A stretch of DNA of 64,000 nucleotides from Corallium rubrum (GCA_964035015.1 OZ035997.1:64766404-64830403); one strand, 5' to 3'; shown: positions 30,237 through 41,400, counted from the stretch's first letter. The notes: generated by a model from the letters alone, not told the origin. Made by a program: numbers and translations.

Positions 30237-33200
30237 ATGTCGAGAGTACTTAAAGAGATAACTCCAGATGTTAGTATGCCCAGAACGGTTAAGAAAATAA
30301 ACCCATCTGAAGAGATATCAGCATTTGATGATACGTTGTCGAGACGCAGACAGGATCTGCATGATGAGCTGGGAGTTGTTGAGGCTAGAAGGGCTCTTAA
30401 GGGTTATACTAGAGGTATGGAAATTAGTATTCTGGACAGAGGTGATCCTGAGTCTGAAATAGATCAGACAAGAAGCCTAGTATGCAGAGTGCTTGAAATT
30501 GAGATGGAGGATATTGGCAGTATAAAGTTTGCGGAAATGTTGAAGATAAAACTGAAGAAGGAACAAAATAATGGCGATTTCCTTTTTAAGGATGTCTACT
30601 TTGGAAGTAAAGCCACTGTCGCTATAGATAGAAGTCACCTGGAGTCTCTAGCAGCAGTGGGAGGGAAGAACATGCTGAACCTATACGAGTCATGGACCTC
30701 TGAAGGTAGTGGTTGGGTTATAGACAGTATCATCAGCCATTATCTTAATGTGGTAGCCTACAGGCCGTTACAAGGTAGTAGTTATGTAGAACTCCCTTAA
30801 GAGTTGAGGAACCCTGCGAAGGGGCTGATAAATATACAGAACAGTGATAATGAATGTTTTAGATGGTGTCATATTAGGTACCTAAACCCACAGAATAAAC
30901 ACCCAGAGAGAATCAAGAAAACTGATAAAGCCTTACTACCTTCTCTGGACTACACTGGTGTTAAGTTCCCTGTCGAAACAAGACAGTACAGTAAAATAGA
31001 AACGCAAAATAACATACGCATAAATGTGTTTGGGTATGAGGGTGGGCAGGCTTACCCAATATATGTGTCCAAGGAAAAACATGAACTATGCATGAACCTA
31101 CGCTGCTTATTGATAGACATTATGTCTTGATTAAGGACTTTAATAAGTTCATGTATCTAAAGATCAAGCATAAGGATAGAAAGCATTTCTGCATGCATTG
31201 CCTACAGTGCTTCAGCTCAGATGCTATACTGTCAGCCCATAGTGAGAACTGTATTGTGGTGAATGGCAAACAGGCCATAAAAATGCCTAAGGAGGGTGAG
31301 AACACACTCACATTCATCAACCACCGTAAGCAGCTTGAAGTACCTTTCGTTATATATGCTGACTTCGAAGCTCTGGTGATGCATAATAACACACCTAGTA
31401 AAGATGACAGTAAGTCCTACACACAAGAGTACCAGAAGCATGTAGACTGTGGGTTTTCATACAAGGTGGTATGCTGCGTTGACGATAGATTTAGTAAACC
31501 AGTTAAGGTCTACAGAGGTGAGAAGGCTGTCTATAAGTTTATGAAAAAGATGCTGAAGGAGGTGACCTACTGCCAGAGTGTCAAGGAGAAATTCTTCAAT
31601 AAAGATATGACCATGACTAAGGATGAGATGGATGAATATGAAAAATCAGTAGAGTGCCATATATGTAATAAGAGTTATGTGGACTCAGATGTGCGGGTTA
31701 GAGATCACTGCCACATCACTGGGAAATATAGGGGATCAGCCCACAGCAAATGTAATATGGTTTACAGGATTACTGATAAAATACCAGTAATATTTCATAA
31801 TCTAAGGGGTTACGACAGCCACTTCATAATGCAGGAAATAGGTAAATTTGGAATGGACATAAATGTGATACCTAACAACATGGAAAAGTATATGTCATTC
31901 ATGCTGGGTCGACATCTGGTGTTCATAGATAGCTCCAGTTCATGTCCAGTGCTCTGGGACGACTTGTTGACAACTTACCTAGGGACGCTTTTATGATAAC
32001 GTCTGAGGAGTTTAAGGGTAAGAAATTTGATCTTATGACTCGCAAGGGAGTTTATCCATACGAGTATATGAGCAGCTTCGAAAAGTTTGAGGACACCTGC
32101 TTACCAACTAAGGATGAGTTCTATAGCACCCTGAATAACGAACACATTTCTGAGGATGACTATGCACATGCTCATAAGGTCTGGAGAACCTTCAGGCTGG
32201 GTAATATGGGAGAATACCATGACCTGTATATGAAGTCAGATGTGCTGCTGCTGGCTGATGTTTTTGAAAACTTTAGGAAGACCTGTCTGCAGTACTACAA
32301 GCTGGACCCATGTCACTACTTCTCCAGTCCCGGATTGTCCTGGGATGCGATGCTAAAAATGACTGGCGTGGAAATTGAACTGATGACTGACATAAATATG
32401 TTCCAGTTCATCGAAAAGGGTATGAGGGGCGGCACGTCATATATCGCTAACAGGTATGGGATGGCCAATAATAAGTACATGAAAAAATATGACGAGAAGA
32501 TGCCTAGCAAGTATCTTATGTACCTGGATGCTAACAACCTTTACGGATGGGCCATGAGTCAGTACCTACCGACCGGCGGATTCAAGTGGCTTGACGCTGA
32601 CACAGTGGACTTGAGTAAGTACGGTGATGGGTCTGACCGTGGCCTTATACTTGAGGTTGATCTGGAGTACCCGGACGAACTTCATGAAAAACATAATGAC
32701 TTTCCTCTAGCCCCAGAAAAGATCAAAGTAAAATCGGATATGTTGTCAGACTATTGCCGGGACATAAAAGACAAGTATAACATCCACATAGGAACAGTGC
32801 ATAAACTAATACCAAACCTGATGGATAAAAGTAAGTACGTCCTACATTACAGGAACCTGCGGCTATACCTGGAGCTAGGGATAAAGCTAAAGAAAATACA
32901 TAGGCCGTTGGAATTTGATCAGTCCCCGTGGTTAAAAGAGTATATAGACTACAACACTCAGAAGAGGGCCCACGCTAGGAATGCGTTTGAGAAAGACTTC
33001 TTCAAACTCATGAACAACAGCATCTTCGGCAAGACCATGGAAAATCTCAGGAAAAGGGTTGACGTCAGGCTTGTGACTAGTCCATACAAACTAATGAAAC
33101 TGACCTCCAAGCCAACATTCGTAAGTAGTAAAATATTTAACGAGAACCTAGTTGCCGTGCATAAGATTAAAGAATGTTTAACACTTAACAGACCTGCCTT

Positions 33201-33822
33201 CGTTGGGATGTGTATACTTGACATGTCTAAGACCTTGATGTATGACTTCCACTACAGATACATAGGAAATCTGTACGGACCTAAGGCTAAGCTACTTTTT
33301 ACTGACACTGATAGTCTGCTATACGAGATATCTGCTGGGGATGTCTATAAGGACTTCCACTCTGACCGTGACAAGTTTTATAATAGCGACTACCCGGTGG
33401 ACTCTGAATATCACTTCATAGAGAACAAAAAAGTTATAGGTAAGATGAAGGATGAGGCAGCTGGAATACCCATCACTGAATTCATAGGACTGAAGAGTAA
33501 AATGTACTCCTACACAAAAGACAATGACAAGGGAGATAAGAAGGCCAAGGGAATTAAGAAGGTTGTTATAAGTAAGGACATAAAACATAACGACTATAAA
33601 GACACGCTACTGGGGCAAAAGCAGCTCAAACACAAAATGAAAACTATAAGAAGTGTCTACCATCAGCTGGGATCCTACGAAGTCAACAAAATATCGCTAA
33701 GCTGCTTTGACGATAAAAGGTACATACTCAATGACGGTGTCAGTAGCTATGCCTATGGGCATAATTTCATCAGACCTCTAGATGAGTGGTTTTATAAGAT
33801 CGGGTTTGCGTTTTCGGAGTAA
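30237..33822 (+). pseudogene. Protein-primed DNA polymerase B, broken
   Basis: The replicative polymerase of the element, about 1190 codons long, with three lesions: an in-frame TAA at 30798-30800, a frameshift near 31095-31105, and a single-base deletion near 31930-31940. Visible parts in order: N-terminal LKEITPDVSM, a C2H2-like finger (about 31180-31260), exonuclease motif I YADFEA (about 31352), an inserted CHIC...DHCHITG...CN zinc motif resembling endonuclease VII (31660-31755), exonuclease II GYDSHF (about 31810), exonuclease III YMKSD (about 32230), polymerase A DANNLYG (about 32527), B MNNSIFG (about 33012) and C TDTDS (33301-33315). All catalytic motifs survive, so the breaks are recent or are assembly errors. 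As read, no full-length enzyme can be made. Confidence 0.93.
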
Positions 33823-34825
33823 AAAAGGTGATGCTAGTGACTAAACCGAGTGAAATCGACAATTTCTCTTGATGCTAGTATAGGCCGGAAATTTACGGCT
33901 CTAAAACTGCCGGGATTCGACATATTTCTCTCCGTAGGGCCAAAAGGAGGTTTCTTAAGTCCGCTTAACGTAGTGGACCACTTCATAAAATTCATACTGG
34001 ATTCTGTGAAGACTTGTATTTTGGAAGACCGATGGATTCCTGGTGGCAACCGACTGGTCCAGCGAGTTGGGGGCGAGGTCGGATGGTCCACCTGTTGGAC
34101 CAAGCCTTGGTTCCAGTAGGTGGAATCGTCGATGGGGACACTTCCGAAAAAGTGGTGGTACCAACACACTGACTAACTGCATTACCTTCAGACTAAAAAG
34201 TGACTGTAGCGGTGACATACAAACCGGGAGAAATGAGCTGGTATTCTCCAGGCTGTCGCCTGTCGCCAGCCCATAATTCTCCCTAGATTATTTGACATGT
34301 ATATATACCACCCTCTTTGACTCCTGATTTTCCGAGGGCTATGGGGTAAGCCGTTCGACCCTGCGGGTCTCACTCGAGCACTCGGAGGTGACCACATCGA
34401 AAATGAAAACCCCCTTCGGGGGTTTTCATCTTCTTATGTGTCACCACCAAGCACTGGCCCACTCGCGTGCCCCCCCAGCCGCGCTGCCAAACCCGAGACT
34501 GTCAGGACCCCTGAGGATTGCCTTCAGATAAAAAGTAACGTTACCAAAACATTCCCAGACTCCATGTTGCCCATCCGGCCAATGGACGCTAACTAATAAG
34601 AAAAAAGTGGTGGCACTAAGGGACTCTAACTACCAAAAAAAAAAAAAAAAAAGTGATGGTGCCGACCACTTAAAAAAAAAAAAGTGATGGTATCAGCAAC
34701 CGGAAAAAAGTGATGCATGCGGCCAACCAAAAACATCCCTGGGAGTGGGCGAAAGTCTCGTCTACGCCTTAAAGCGGAGAAGTTTTCCTGCTGGTAGTGC
34801 CAAAAAAAAGTGGCCTGGTACCCCC
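33820..34825 (+). repeat. Polinton right-end region with repeated A-tract-GTGRTGG motif
   Basis: This kilobase has no credible gene. A motif of 5-18 A followed by GTGATGG, GTGGTGG or a near variant recurs near 33821, 34147, 34195, 34529, 34600, 34637, 34672, 34703 and 34802, always on the plus strand and at irregular spacing. It resembles an array of protein or replication sites in the terminal region. The left counterpart is lost, so a terminal inverted repeat cannot be tested within the window. Confidence 0.6.
34403..34429. terminator. 27-nt perfect hairpin
   Basis: ATGAAAACCCCC, a TTC loop, then GGGGGTTTTCAT form a perfect 12-bp stem, followed by CTTCTT. It lies about 580 bp after the polymerase stop. 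It could be a transcript end or a replication-fold structure; which is unknown. Confidence 0.5.
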
Positions 34826-37622
34826 ATATCCTATACTACTGGCGGTGTTTCTTTTTTTACGTCAGACTCTCTCGTTGTGAAACAAAGAAAAGATTTGGAA
34901 ATTGTCGATTTTGAATTACTATGGATTGAGTTTCGTTTGAAACAGCACTAATTTCTATGCGGTGTCTGCTATCGGCCTCCAGTCAATGATCGCACCTCTT
35001 TTTCTACTTTTTACAATAATTTTCAGGTAACGCTTGATAGGATACGTCAATTACCACAGAAATACAATTTGGTAATTTTAGGGGATCTAAATTCACATTA
35101 TAATAACATGTGCCCCCAAGGTAGTTCTGATGCTGGAATGCAATTATACAGTTTTTTGGAGGGAAATAGTTTAGCCCAGTTGATCATGGAGCCAACTAGA
35201 GTGACGCAACAGCAAGCTACAATCTTAGATGTTGTAATTACCAGTTGTCTTAATTTTTTTGTTAATACGGGAGTCTTAAGTCCTCTTTCCCACTGTGACC
35301 ACTCCGTTGTCTTTGCCGAAATGAATATCCGAGTTTACAAGTGCCATTCTTATAAAAGGTAGGTTTGGAATTTTAATAATGTTAATACTACAAATTTGAA
35401 TAATGAGTTATTAGAAACAAACTGGTACCCATTGTAGGATAGTGCAACTGACATTGACGAAGTCTATGATGCCTGGTTCACTCAGTTTCGCGTTATTGTT
35501 GAGAAATATATTCCGCTGAAGTCTGTTATTATCAGACCAAGAGATAAATCTTGGATGAATGGTGAGGTTCGCCGAGCAACCAATTTGATAAGATTGGCTA
35601 AAAAAAAGTATTATGAAAAGGCAAATCGGGATTTAAGTAATCCAGAAATAAATTCTAATGCGAATTTTATTGATCCGTCCGATTTTCCACCTTATCAGTC
35701 AGTTTCCTTTCTTTCTGGTGTTTGGGTAACAGAGGAAGTAATTCTTACCTTAATGCAAAATGTTGGTGTTTCAATAGCGTGTGGATGTGATGGTATCGGA
35801 AATAAGATAATTAAGCTGTGTTCTGAAGGACTGTATTCCTTTTTTACTGAATTTGTCAATTTATCTTTTACATTAGGTCAATATCCTACTAGGTGGAAAT
35901 TAGCAAATGTTATTCCGTTATTTAAAAAGGATAACCGTCAGTTAAAAATAAATTATCGTCCAGTGTCGGTTTTGCCTTGTTTGCCAAAAATATGTGAAAA
36001 AGTTGTTTTTATTAGACTTTACAATTTCCTATCTGAAACAGGATTTTTCTATAAATTTCAATCAGGGTTTAGGCCAGGCGATTCGACATTAAATCAATTG
36101 CTATATTTTGTTCATCAGATTTATCACGCGTTTGAAAGTGGTAAGGAAGTAAGAGCTGTTTTCCTAGACATTAGCAAGGCATTTGACAGAGTGTGGCATG
36201 CCGGGTTGTTAAAGAAATTGGAAGCACTTGGAGTTAGAAATCCTTTATTAAAGTGGATCGAAAGTTACTTGCAAAATAGTATGCAGCGCGTTGTTCTTGA
36301 GGGACAGCTAGGCATCAGAATATAGAAGAGTCAGTGCAGGGGTGCCCCAAGGAACCGTGCTAGGACCTCTTTTCTTTCTAATTTATATAAATGATATTGT
36401 TGATGACCTTGAATCACTTCCTTTCATTTATGCCGATGATACTGCTCTTTTTGAAGTGGTTGATGATCCAATTATTTCGGCTGATGGGCTCAATAATGAT
36501 TTATTAAAGATTTCGGAGTGGTCTGACAAGTGGTCTATGAACCCGTCTAAATCTCGAACTATGGTGTTTTCTGTTAAAAGAGATAAGATTGCTCATCATA
36601 CACTTTCGATGAGGGGGTGTGATATTGAGGAAGTCGATAACCACGCCCATCTTGGTCTTATTCTTCAAAGCAATATGTCCTGGAATATGTATATTCCAAC
36701 AATTTACGAAAAAGCGTGTAAACGATTAAATATGTTAAAGTCGTTAAAATTTAAAATCAACAGATCAACACTTATCTGTTTATACAAAAGTTTGATACGG
36801 CCAACAATGGAGTACGGAGACATTATCTGGGATAATTGTACTGCCAGGAGTAGTGAGTTATTTGAAAGTGTTCAATACGAGTCTTCCAGGGTTGTTACTG
36901 GGGCAATAAGGGGTACAAGTGCTAGAACAGTACGTGAGGAACTTGCCTGGCAGGACTTAAACTCCAGAAGAAAAATGCATAAGTTGGCATCTTTTTATAA
37001 GATAGTTAATAAGCTTGCTCCCATATATCAAGTTGAACTTCTACCTAACTTGGTAGCTGAGCGTTCACACATCCCTTTAAGACCTGGTCAAAATTTTAGT
37101 ACTTTTACGTGTAGAACGGAGAAATTTAAGCGTTCTTTTTTCCCTTCTACGGTTAGTTCATGGAATTCTCTTGAACTAGATATTATAAAATCAACTTCTT
37201 TGCCATCTTTCAAAGTAAAAGTGCGGAAATTATTTTTCCCGTTAAGTTATAACAAGATGTTTGATTTTTCTCTGACTAGAAGAGCTTCGGTTTTACACAC
37301 CAGACTACGACTAGGTTTATGCACTCTCAATGTTTATCTGTAAAAAATTAATTGTTGCAATTCATCTAAATGTATCTGTGGAATCGACAAGGAAACTGTA
37401 AAGCATTTCTTTTTATTGTGTCCCCGTTTTGCTGCTCAGCGTGTTGTTCTTCTTACCTCTGCTGCACAAATATGTGGTCAGACATGGTTAGAGAATAGTG
37501 ATGCAAAACTTCATTATATTTTAAACGGCTCTGATGATTTAAGTTATGAAGATAATTGCAATATGTTTCGTACTGTTCAACGATTCATATTGGGTACTGA
37601 TCGCTTCTCCCTGACTAAAGTT
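34826..37622 (+). pseudogene. LINE endonuclease-reverse transcriptase remnant
   Basis: Fragments in order: endonuclease (to 35362), then reverse transcriptase with NYRPVSVLP (about 35953), SGFRPGDSTLNQL (about 36064), FLDISKAFDRVWH (about 36163), a frameshift near 36330, PQGTVLGPLFF (about 36345), YADDTA (about 36430), and a C-terminal block ending at 37622. In-frame stops lie at 34949, 35360, about 35435 and 37341. The linker between the endonuclease side and the reverse transcriptase (about 35625-35690) is shorter than I would expect, which may be an internal deletion. It is inactive. Confidence 0.85.
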
Positions 37623-37795
37623 TAGCCAATATTTATTTTTGTCTGTAATTTTGTTATACGTGTTCCTGCCTTTTTGTGTTAGTTCTTTTCTTTTTTTTTT
37701 TGAAAATGTAAAATTTGTATTGGAGGTGAACCCCCTTAGATAAGCATTTTGCTTTTTGGGGCAAACCTCCAGATTAAATAAACGTTAAATAAAAA
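34826..37795 (+). mobile_element. 5'-truncated non-LTR retrotransposon (CR1/Jockey-like)
   Basis: The element enters midway through an apurinic-like endonuclease domain (GGVSFF, then GVCYRPP, then LGDLNSHYN) and runs through reverse transcriptase to a C-terminal C-x-C-x...H-x...C block and a short 3' UTR ending in AAATAAACGTTAAATAAAA. It sits in the A-tract array of the Polinton right end, consistent with target-primed insertion at A-rich DNA. No clear target duplication could be assigned. Confidence 0.85.
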
Positions 37796-37945
37796 ACCCC
37801 CAAAAAGACTGTACCTTGCCCTTCTGGAATGTGAAAAATATTACCACAATTACTTATGGGCATTGTAGGAACAGGAATTAGAAGATAGATAATTATGCAT
37901 CGATTAGAACAAATATTAATAAGTTACATATAAGTTATAATTAAT

Positions 37946-38200
37946 ACAATCATTGACAAAATTCTTGAAACAAAGCTAACATGAAATGGTTTCATGTCTC
38001 CCTTTCCCCCCACTTCAATGTTGTGGAACTCAAAACGTGTGCAATTTGCACTCAGTCACCTGACATTACATTTAAATGTTCAGAGTATCAACATTGAAAA
38101 GGGGGGACGGGGGGATAGCAATTTATGCAAAAAAAGAGGCTTAGTAATTAACATGGCATGATTCACTCGAGTCGTTTCAACTAATTTTGTCAATGATTGT
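37946..38200. mobile_element. 255-bp MITE, copy A
   Basis: Ends are perfect inverted repeats ACAATCATTGACAAAATT / AATTTTGTCAATGATTGT. A second copy in the same orientation lies at 40544-40798 with only a few differences. No coding capacity. No unambiguous target duplication beside either copy. Confidence 0.85.
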
Positions 38201-38945
38201 CTGAATTTACGTTAACAATTCTCCGTACATTTTTCGTTGCAGAGAAACGGCATATTTTATCCATGACTGCGCAAAGTGATCTCACATACATTTAACACAT
38301 ATATTGATCACTAACAACAAACAATAATTTTAAAGGTTAATTACATGACGTCACCATGACGTCGTAATGTTAACTGTCACCACGCGGAAATCAGGTTCAA
38401 AATTATTGTCGGTTTAAAAGCTGCGCACGCTCTCTGTATTTTTATGATGAGTTTATAATTCTGACACAAAACCTACAAGTAAAATTAAAATCTGCCGAGA
38501 ACTTTATTGCAAACCTATCATGAAGGATAATGTATACCCTGCACTTGCGCAAATCATTAAAATGTTTGACCATTCATGCCGATATAAAGAGAAAAGTCGG
38601 GAAGAAATTATCTTAAGTTATGCCCAAAAGAACAGAACAAATTGTTTGCAGCAAGGGGGAAAAAATTCTTTCACCAGTTGCATTCATTAAAAACTTGTCT
38701 ATAGAATAATTACCCTTCGAATTCATCTCAAGTTACAACTGGCACTCGTGTTATAAAAGAGCTCATATGTCAAGGAACATAAATAAACAATGAATCGAGG
38801 AGTTCAGCTCGATTTCAACAAAAAATAATCGATACCCAAACATTTCTCCTTATACTTTTATCATCACAAATAGTTGACAACGCATATATACTTCTAAGAT
38901 ATCATTGCACTTTGTTATGTACGAGAGCGCTGAAATTAAGCTCAG
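38201..38945. other. Unassigned, no gene seen
   Basis: AT-rich sequence between MITE copy A and the CACTTTACCAC repeats. I see no reading frame with recognisable content and no repeat beyond short A/T runs. Confidence 0.5.
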
Positions 38946-39232
38946 TTTACCACACTTTACCACAAACTTCGCATAATATTCAGTGCAATTTCGACTGAAA
39001 TATTCGAAACACAAAGATGTTTTTAAACTTTAGCTCTATATAAGCATTAAGTGGATATAATAGTTGCATTTGATCACACTTTACCACATACTTACACTAA
39101 AATTTAGTACACTTTACCACACTTTACCACAATCTGCATATATAAAAGAAACATACTCTAATTTATTAACATAAGCATGGTAAAGTGTGGTAAAGTGTGT
39201 GGTAAAGTGTGGTAAAGTGTGGCAAAATACAG
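38946..39232. repeat. Inverted cluster of CACTTTACCAC / GTGGTAAAGTG
   Basis: CACTTTACCAC occurs at about 38952, 39077, 39110 and 39120, and its complement GTGGTAAAGTG occurs four times in tandem at 39178-39225. The two groups face each other and could fold across about 60-280 bp. Confidence 0.75.
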
Positions 39233-39507
39233 AATTGATATGGTAAACTGAATTGATATAAAACGATGTAGCTAATAAAGTACTATAAACAGTTCATTTC
39301 ACTCGAAATAATTCTATAATACTATTTATTTGTCCAATATAGCGAATGTTAAGCAGCAAGGCGCCATGATGCGATAGACCCCCTGGAAGACATGTGGCTC
39401 ATTTCTCCGGTTGAACGTAATCGTATACATGTACGATCGATTGCAGAAACCGCCTAAATTCCATGTTATTCCTGACGCTTAAATTTTATTTACGAATAAT
39501 TCCTGTT

Positions 39508-39928
39508 GTTATATAGCTAGAGTTTCGCTGGATTCAACGATGACTGTCATTGGTTGGTTTGTGGTCACATGACCTTAGCTAAATTTCAATGTCTACCGAG
39601 CGGGCAATAATTGAGAACTTATTGCCTGCTCGGTCAATAAGTTTTCAATTGTTGCCCGCTAGAACTTTGAACTCTTCAGGGCATCCTATAAACAAAAGCT
39701 TGTTTGGTACGAAAAAAAGAATATTTATAGGTCTTCAAAGCATGTATGAAGATTAACTGGAGAAATGTATTGCTGTTCTTTTGTTCTGAGACTTATATTT
39801 GTTTGGTTGAAGTGAAATTACGGAGCCAGGCGAAGTGTTTTGGTAAGTCTTAGCGTTTGTCTTTTGTGTACTTTCCCTTGGTAAACGTCGAAATTATTCA
39901 GCGAAACTCAAGCTATATAACAAAACAC
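39508..39928. mobile_element. Foldback/MITE with GTTATATAGCT ends
   Basis: Ends TTGTTATATAGCTAGAGTTTCG (39506-39527) and its near-complement ending at about 39925 define a 420-bp unit. Inside is a second palindrome (GAGCGGGCAATAATTGAGAA against TTTTCAATTGTTGCCCGCT, 39596-39662). Non-coding. Confidence 0.65.
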
Positions 39929-40068
39929 TTAAAGTCTGATCCCTCGGGAAACAGTTAGTTTTGTTTTCCCTCGAGTCTCGATGTTTCCCTCGACTTTGTC
40001 TCGGGAAATATCGAGACTCTCGGGAAAACAAAACTAACTGTTTCCCTCGGGAGCAGACATTAAGTGTA
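39929..40068. repeat. Long hairpin of CCCTCGGGAAACAG repeats
   Basis: ACACTTAAAGTCTG then CCCTCGGGAAACAGTTAG and TTTTGTTTTCCC on the left are matched by GGGAAAACAAAACTAACTG, TTTCCCTCGGG and CAGACATTAAGTGT on the right, with a smaller palindrome in the centre. It directly abuts the previous foldback. Confidence 0.8.
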
Positions 40069-40543
40069 TATTATGCTGCCACACTAATTCTACTATGTTC
40101 TTTCGCGAAAAATGATCATTCAAAGTAATTGAGCAACCAGCGGCACATGAGCAACTCGACTTCGCCACGGTTCTATAGAAATTCAATAGGACGAGAGTTC
40201 CTTTATCAAACTACTAATCTTTTTTCTAAATAACTTGGTAATTTCTTGACTAGAGTGGCTTCTTCGATTTGTTTTGTCACAGAGGTCATTATGCCTGTGA
40301 GCCGTTGCATACGCAACTTCCTTTAAATGGATACAACTGTAATTAATCGCTTGTTGATCGCATAAAACTTTAACTTCAAATGATTACAAAAAAATGATTG
40401 TAATCCCGTTCGACAATAGAATATGCATTTAAACTAACTCCATATCAACTTTATCATATTTTAAAACATTAATGGTCATTTCATTAGAGAAAATGGATTT
40501 TTATGAATTAAATCTGTTGCGCTTGCGTCCATTTTGTTCTCAG
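40069..40543. other. Unassigned, no gene seen
   Basis: No coding, repeat or RNA signal recognised between the hairpin and MITE copy B. Confidence 0.5.
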
Positions 40544-40798
40544 ACAATCATTGACAAAATTCTTGAAACAAAGCCAACATGAAATGGTTTCATGTCCCCC
40601 CTTCCCGCCACTTCAATGTTGTGGAACTCAAAACGTGTGCAATTTGCACTCAGTCACCTGCCATTACATTTAAATGTTCAGAGTGTCAACATTGAAAAGG
40701 GGGGACGGGGGGATAGCAATTTATGCAAAAAAAGAGGCTTAGTAATTAACATTGCATGATTCACTCGAGTCGTTTCAACTAATTTTGTCAATGATTGT
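40544..40798. mobile_element. 255-bp MITE, copy B
   Basis: Direct-orientation partner of the element at 37946-38200, same length and same 18-bp terminal inverted repeats. Sequence differences are few, so both insertions are fairly young. Confidence 0.85.
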
Positions 40799-41400
40799 AG
40801 AATTTTAATAAACCATTTGTGACTTTGTCACGCAAGTCACTATGGAATGGTTGATAAACCTAGAATCAAAATTATGGGCACTGTATGTTTTGATTTTTTT
40901 TCACATATGTTCAAACGTTGTGACTTGAGCCCTCTATTCTTCTTAGATTTACCTATTGGCGTATACGCTGCAGAAGTGGACAAAATTTACATGCAGTACA
41001 CAGTCTGGAGTCTGGTAAATTTTAAATTTTCAAGACTGAAAACTATTTTCTAATTCATTTGCCATTAGGATTGTATTTCTTCCAACCTGCTAAACTTCCA
41101 AACTCTTGCTAAACTGTGTTTTTCTTATGCAGGATGTTCAGGAGTGCTGGTCCCATTGGGAAGCTACTGTAGCTCGGACACCTTTTAAGTATAGGTCCTG
41201 GAGCAATCTATCACAGATTGTTCCTACAGTACTCCTCCTTGGATGGGGACTTTAAATGCGATCCGTGCAACAAAGTTTCTGCAGGCATAGAACCTAGCTT
41301 AATGTAATCTGTGTTACATGTTGCGAAGTCTAATGTTTATCTTGTGTTAGCATTGTATCAACCAACTAGTCGTCTAATTGCAAATCCGGGATTTTGATTG
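40799..41400. other. Unassigned, no gene seen
   Basis: A 68-codon open stretch at 40847 has no recognisable content. The rest shows nothing that I can support. Confidence 0.45.

Larger units (their letters stand above)
18202..34825. mobile_element. Polinton/Maverick (adintovirus-like) element, truncated
   Basis: A compact block of about 18 intronless genes on two divergent strands contains the diagnostic Polinton set: protein-primed DNA polymerase B, retroviral-type integrase with chromodomain, a GPSGCGKT packaging ATPase and a capsid-sized gene beside it. Gene spacing is 3-25 bp, unlike the host genes on either side. The left end, including any terminal inverted repeat, is missing at 18202. 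The right non-coding end (33823-34825) is interrupted by a LINE. No adenain-type protease is found. Polymerase and one capsid-like gene are broken, so this copy is defective. Confidence 0.93.

Noticed and set aside
31088-31996. Programmed frameshifting in the polymerase
   Set aside because: Neither junction shows a slippery heptamer with a following pseudoknot that I can see, and a stop codon is also present. Decay or sequencing error is simpler.
34043-34276. Overlapping short open frames at the Polinton right end
   Set aside because: They lie on both strands of a repeat-bearing non-coding end, lack the start motif and have no recognisable content.
34403-34429. Bacterial intrinsic terminator or bacterial contamination
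   Set aside because: There is no T-run directly after the stem and the surrounding genes are Polinton genes; the hairpin is kept as a structure of unknown role.
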